From positions 558,001 to 622,000 of the forward strand of contig CAMQGK010000565.1 of assembly GCA_947000775.1 (NCBI GenBank): DNA of 64,000 bases, in the 5' to 3' direction. Source of the stretch: Pterois miles (Eukaryota > Chordata > Actinopteri > Perciformes > Scorpaenidae). Shown here in pieces: positions 63,248 to 64,000 of the stretch. The position numbers were made by a program, and so were the translations under genes. The first letter of the stretch is position 1; the number at the start of each line of letters is the position of its first letter. Under the pieces are notes generated by a model. That model was not told the DNA's origin. It was given only the letters and a program-made list of their open reading frames with translations, and made no database searches.

Positions 63248-64000
63248 GGTTTGAGGGGATAAAGTCTTTTCTGAAAATCTCTCTCTCTCCCTGCAGGAAG
63301 ACATCAAACAAACACACCTGCTCCCTGGACCAATCCCCTCAGCACTGCCCCAACTCTCTGCCTGCCTCCACCACAGACTCACACACTCCCATTCCTCATT
63401 ACACACAACCACACACAAAACACATAAACGTACACACTCACACAGGCACACACACACACACGGTCCCATTCCTCATTACACACAGCGAGAGCAGAGCAGT
63501 GAGAGATCGCGGAGAGCGTGCGGGAGCGGTGCTTTGGTGTAATGGGAGGAAATGTTGGTGTTTCATCTGGAATTGATGAAGTCTTGTTTCAGCGGCTCTC
63601 CCCGGAGCAGGGCCGCTGAGCGCTGGCTGTGTAAATGAAAGGAGCAGCCGAGACTGGACCGGAGGAGCAGAGAGCCAGTCAATAGAGCTACTGGAGAGTC
63701 ATACTGAACTGCTTAGAGACTCGCAGCTTTAGGAACAGGAGAGGGCTGTTTCACAAAATAAAATGTCTATATTGGTAACTGACGGGTAGTACAGATAGAG
63801 CAGTTAAAAAAAAAAAAAAAAAAAAAGGTGAAGCACAGAAAGAAAAGTCATGTTTTCCTAGAAATAGAGCTTATAAATGTGGGACGTGCTCTGTAATGAA
63901 ATCAGATTTTTATCATCCCAGAAAACATTATCTGAAAGAAGTAAACACCGAGGCTACAATAAAAACACAGCTGATGATAAAATACGAAACAGGACAAGAA
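63245..64000. other. Intronic DNA with a short direct duplication and an A21 run
   Basis: TCCCATTCCTCATTACACAC occurs twice, at about 63387 and 63464, around a CA-rich stretch. GC content rises at 63490-63680. Poly(A) spans 63806-63826. No coding exon was recognised. Confidence 0.5.

Overview
The window is teleost genomic DNA, most likely from a percomorph fish. The evidence is about 25 long CA/TG or CT/GA arrays, several non-autonomous transposon families that are common in spiny-rayed fishes, an L2-clade LINE fragment, and one vertebrate exon with clean splice signals. There are no bacterial genes, CRISPR arrays or rRNA genes. Almost every long open reading frame here is a by-product of dinucleotide arrays or polypyrimidine tracts. 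The one protein-coding segment I recognise is the last coding exon of WWOX (WW domain-containing oxidoreductase), on the minus strand at 12179-12370. It has a phase-0 splice acceptor at its high-coordinate side and candidate poly(A) signals at its low-coordinate side. Layout: 1 to about 11.9 kb lies downstream of WWOX. By vertebrate synteny this is the WWOX-MAF interval, although MAF is not in the window. It holds non-coding sequence, microsatellites, two recognisable DNA transposons, a near-perfect Maf recognition element at 1317 and a near-perfect REST/NRSF (RE1) site at 10077. From about 11.94 to 12.37 kb is WWOX terminal-exon sequence. From 12371 to the end (51.6 kb) is, by inference, the last intron of WWOX (intron 8 in mammalian numbering), still open at the window edge. 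The intron carries hAT-type MITEs (several with 8-bp target duplications), TTAA-ended MITEs, two SINE-like retroposons in inverted orientation with perfect target duplications, a foldback element, an L2 fragment, a Tc1-like end and a mobile-element ORF fragment. It also has polypurine/polypyrimidine tracts, a 15-bp-arm perfect palindrome and a 7-bp-period array of nuclear-receptor half-sites. The human counterpart of this intron hosts the fragile site FRA16D, so the density of unusual DNA structures is of interest. No nested gene was found. Blocks marked as candidate regulatory sequence rest on base composition and motif content only. Family names of repeats come from memory of fish repeats and from visible termini, not from a database search.
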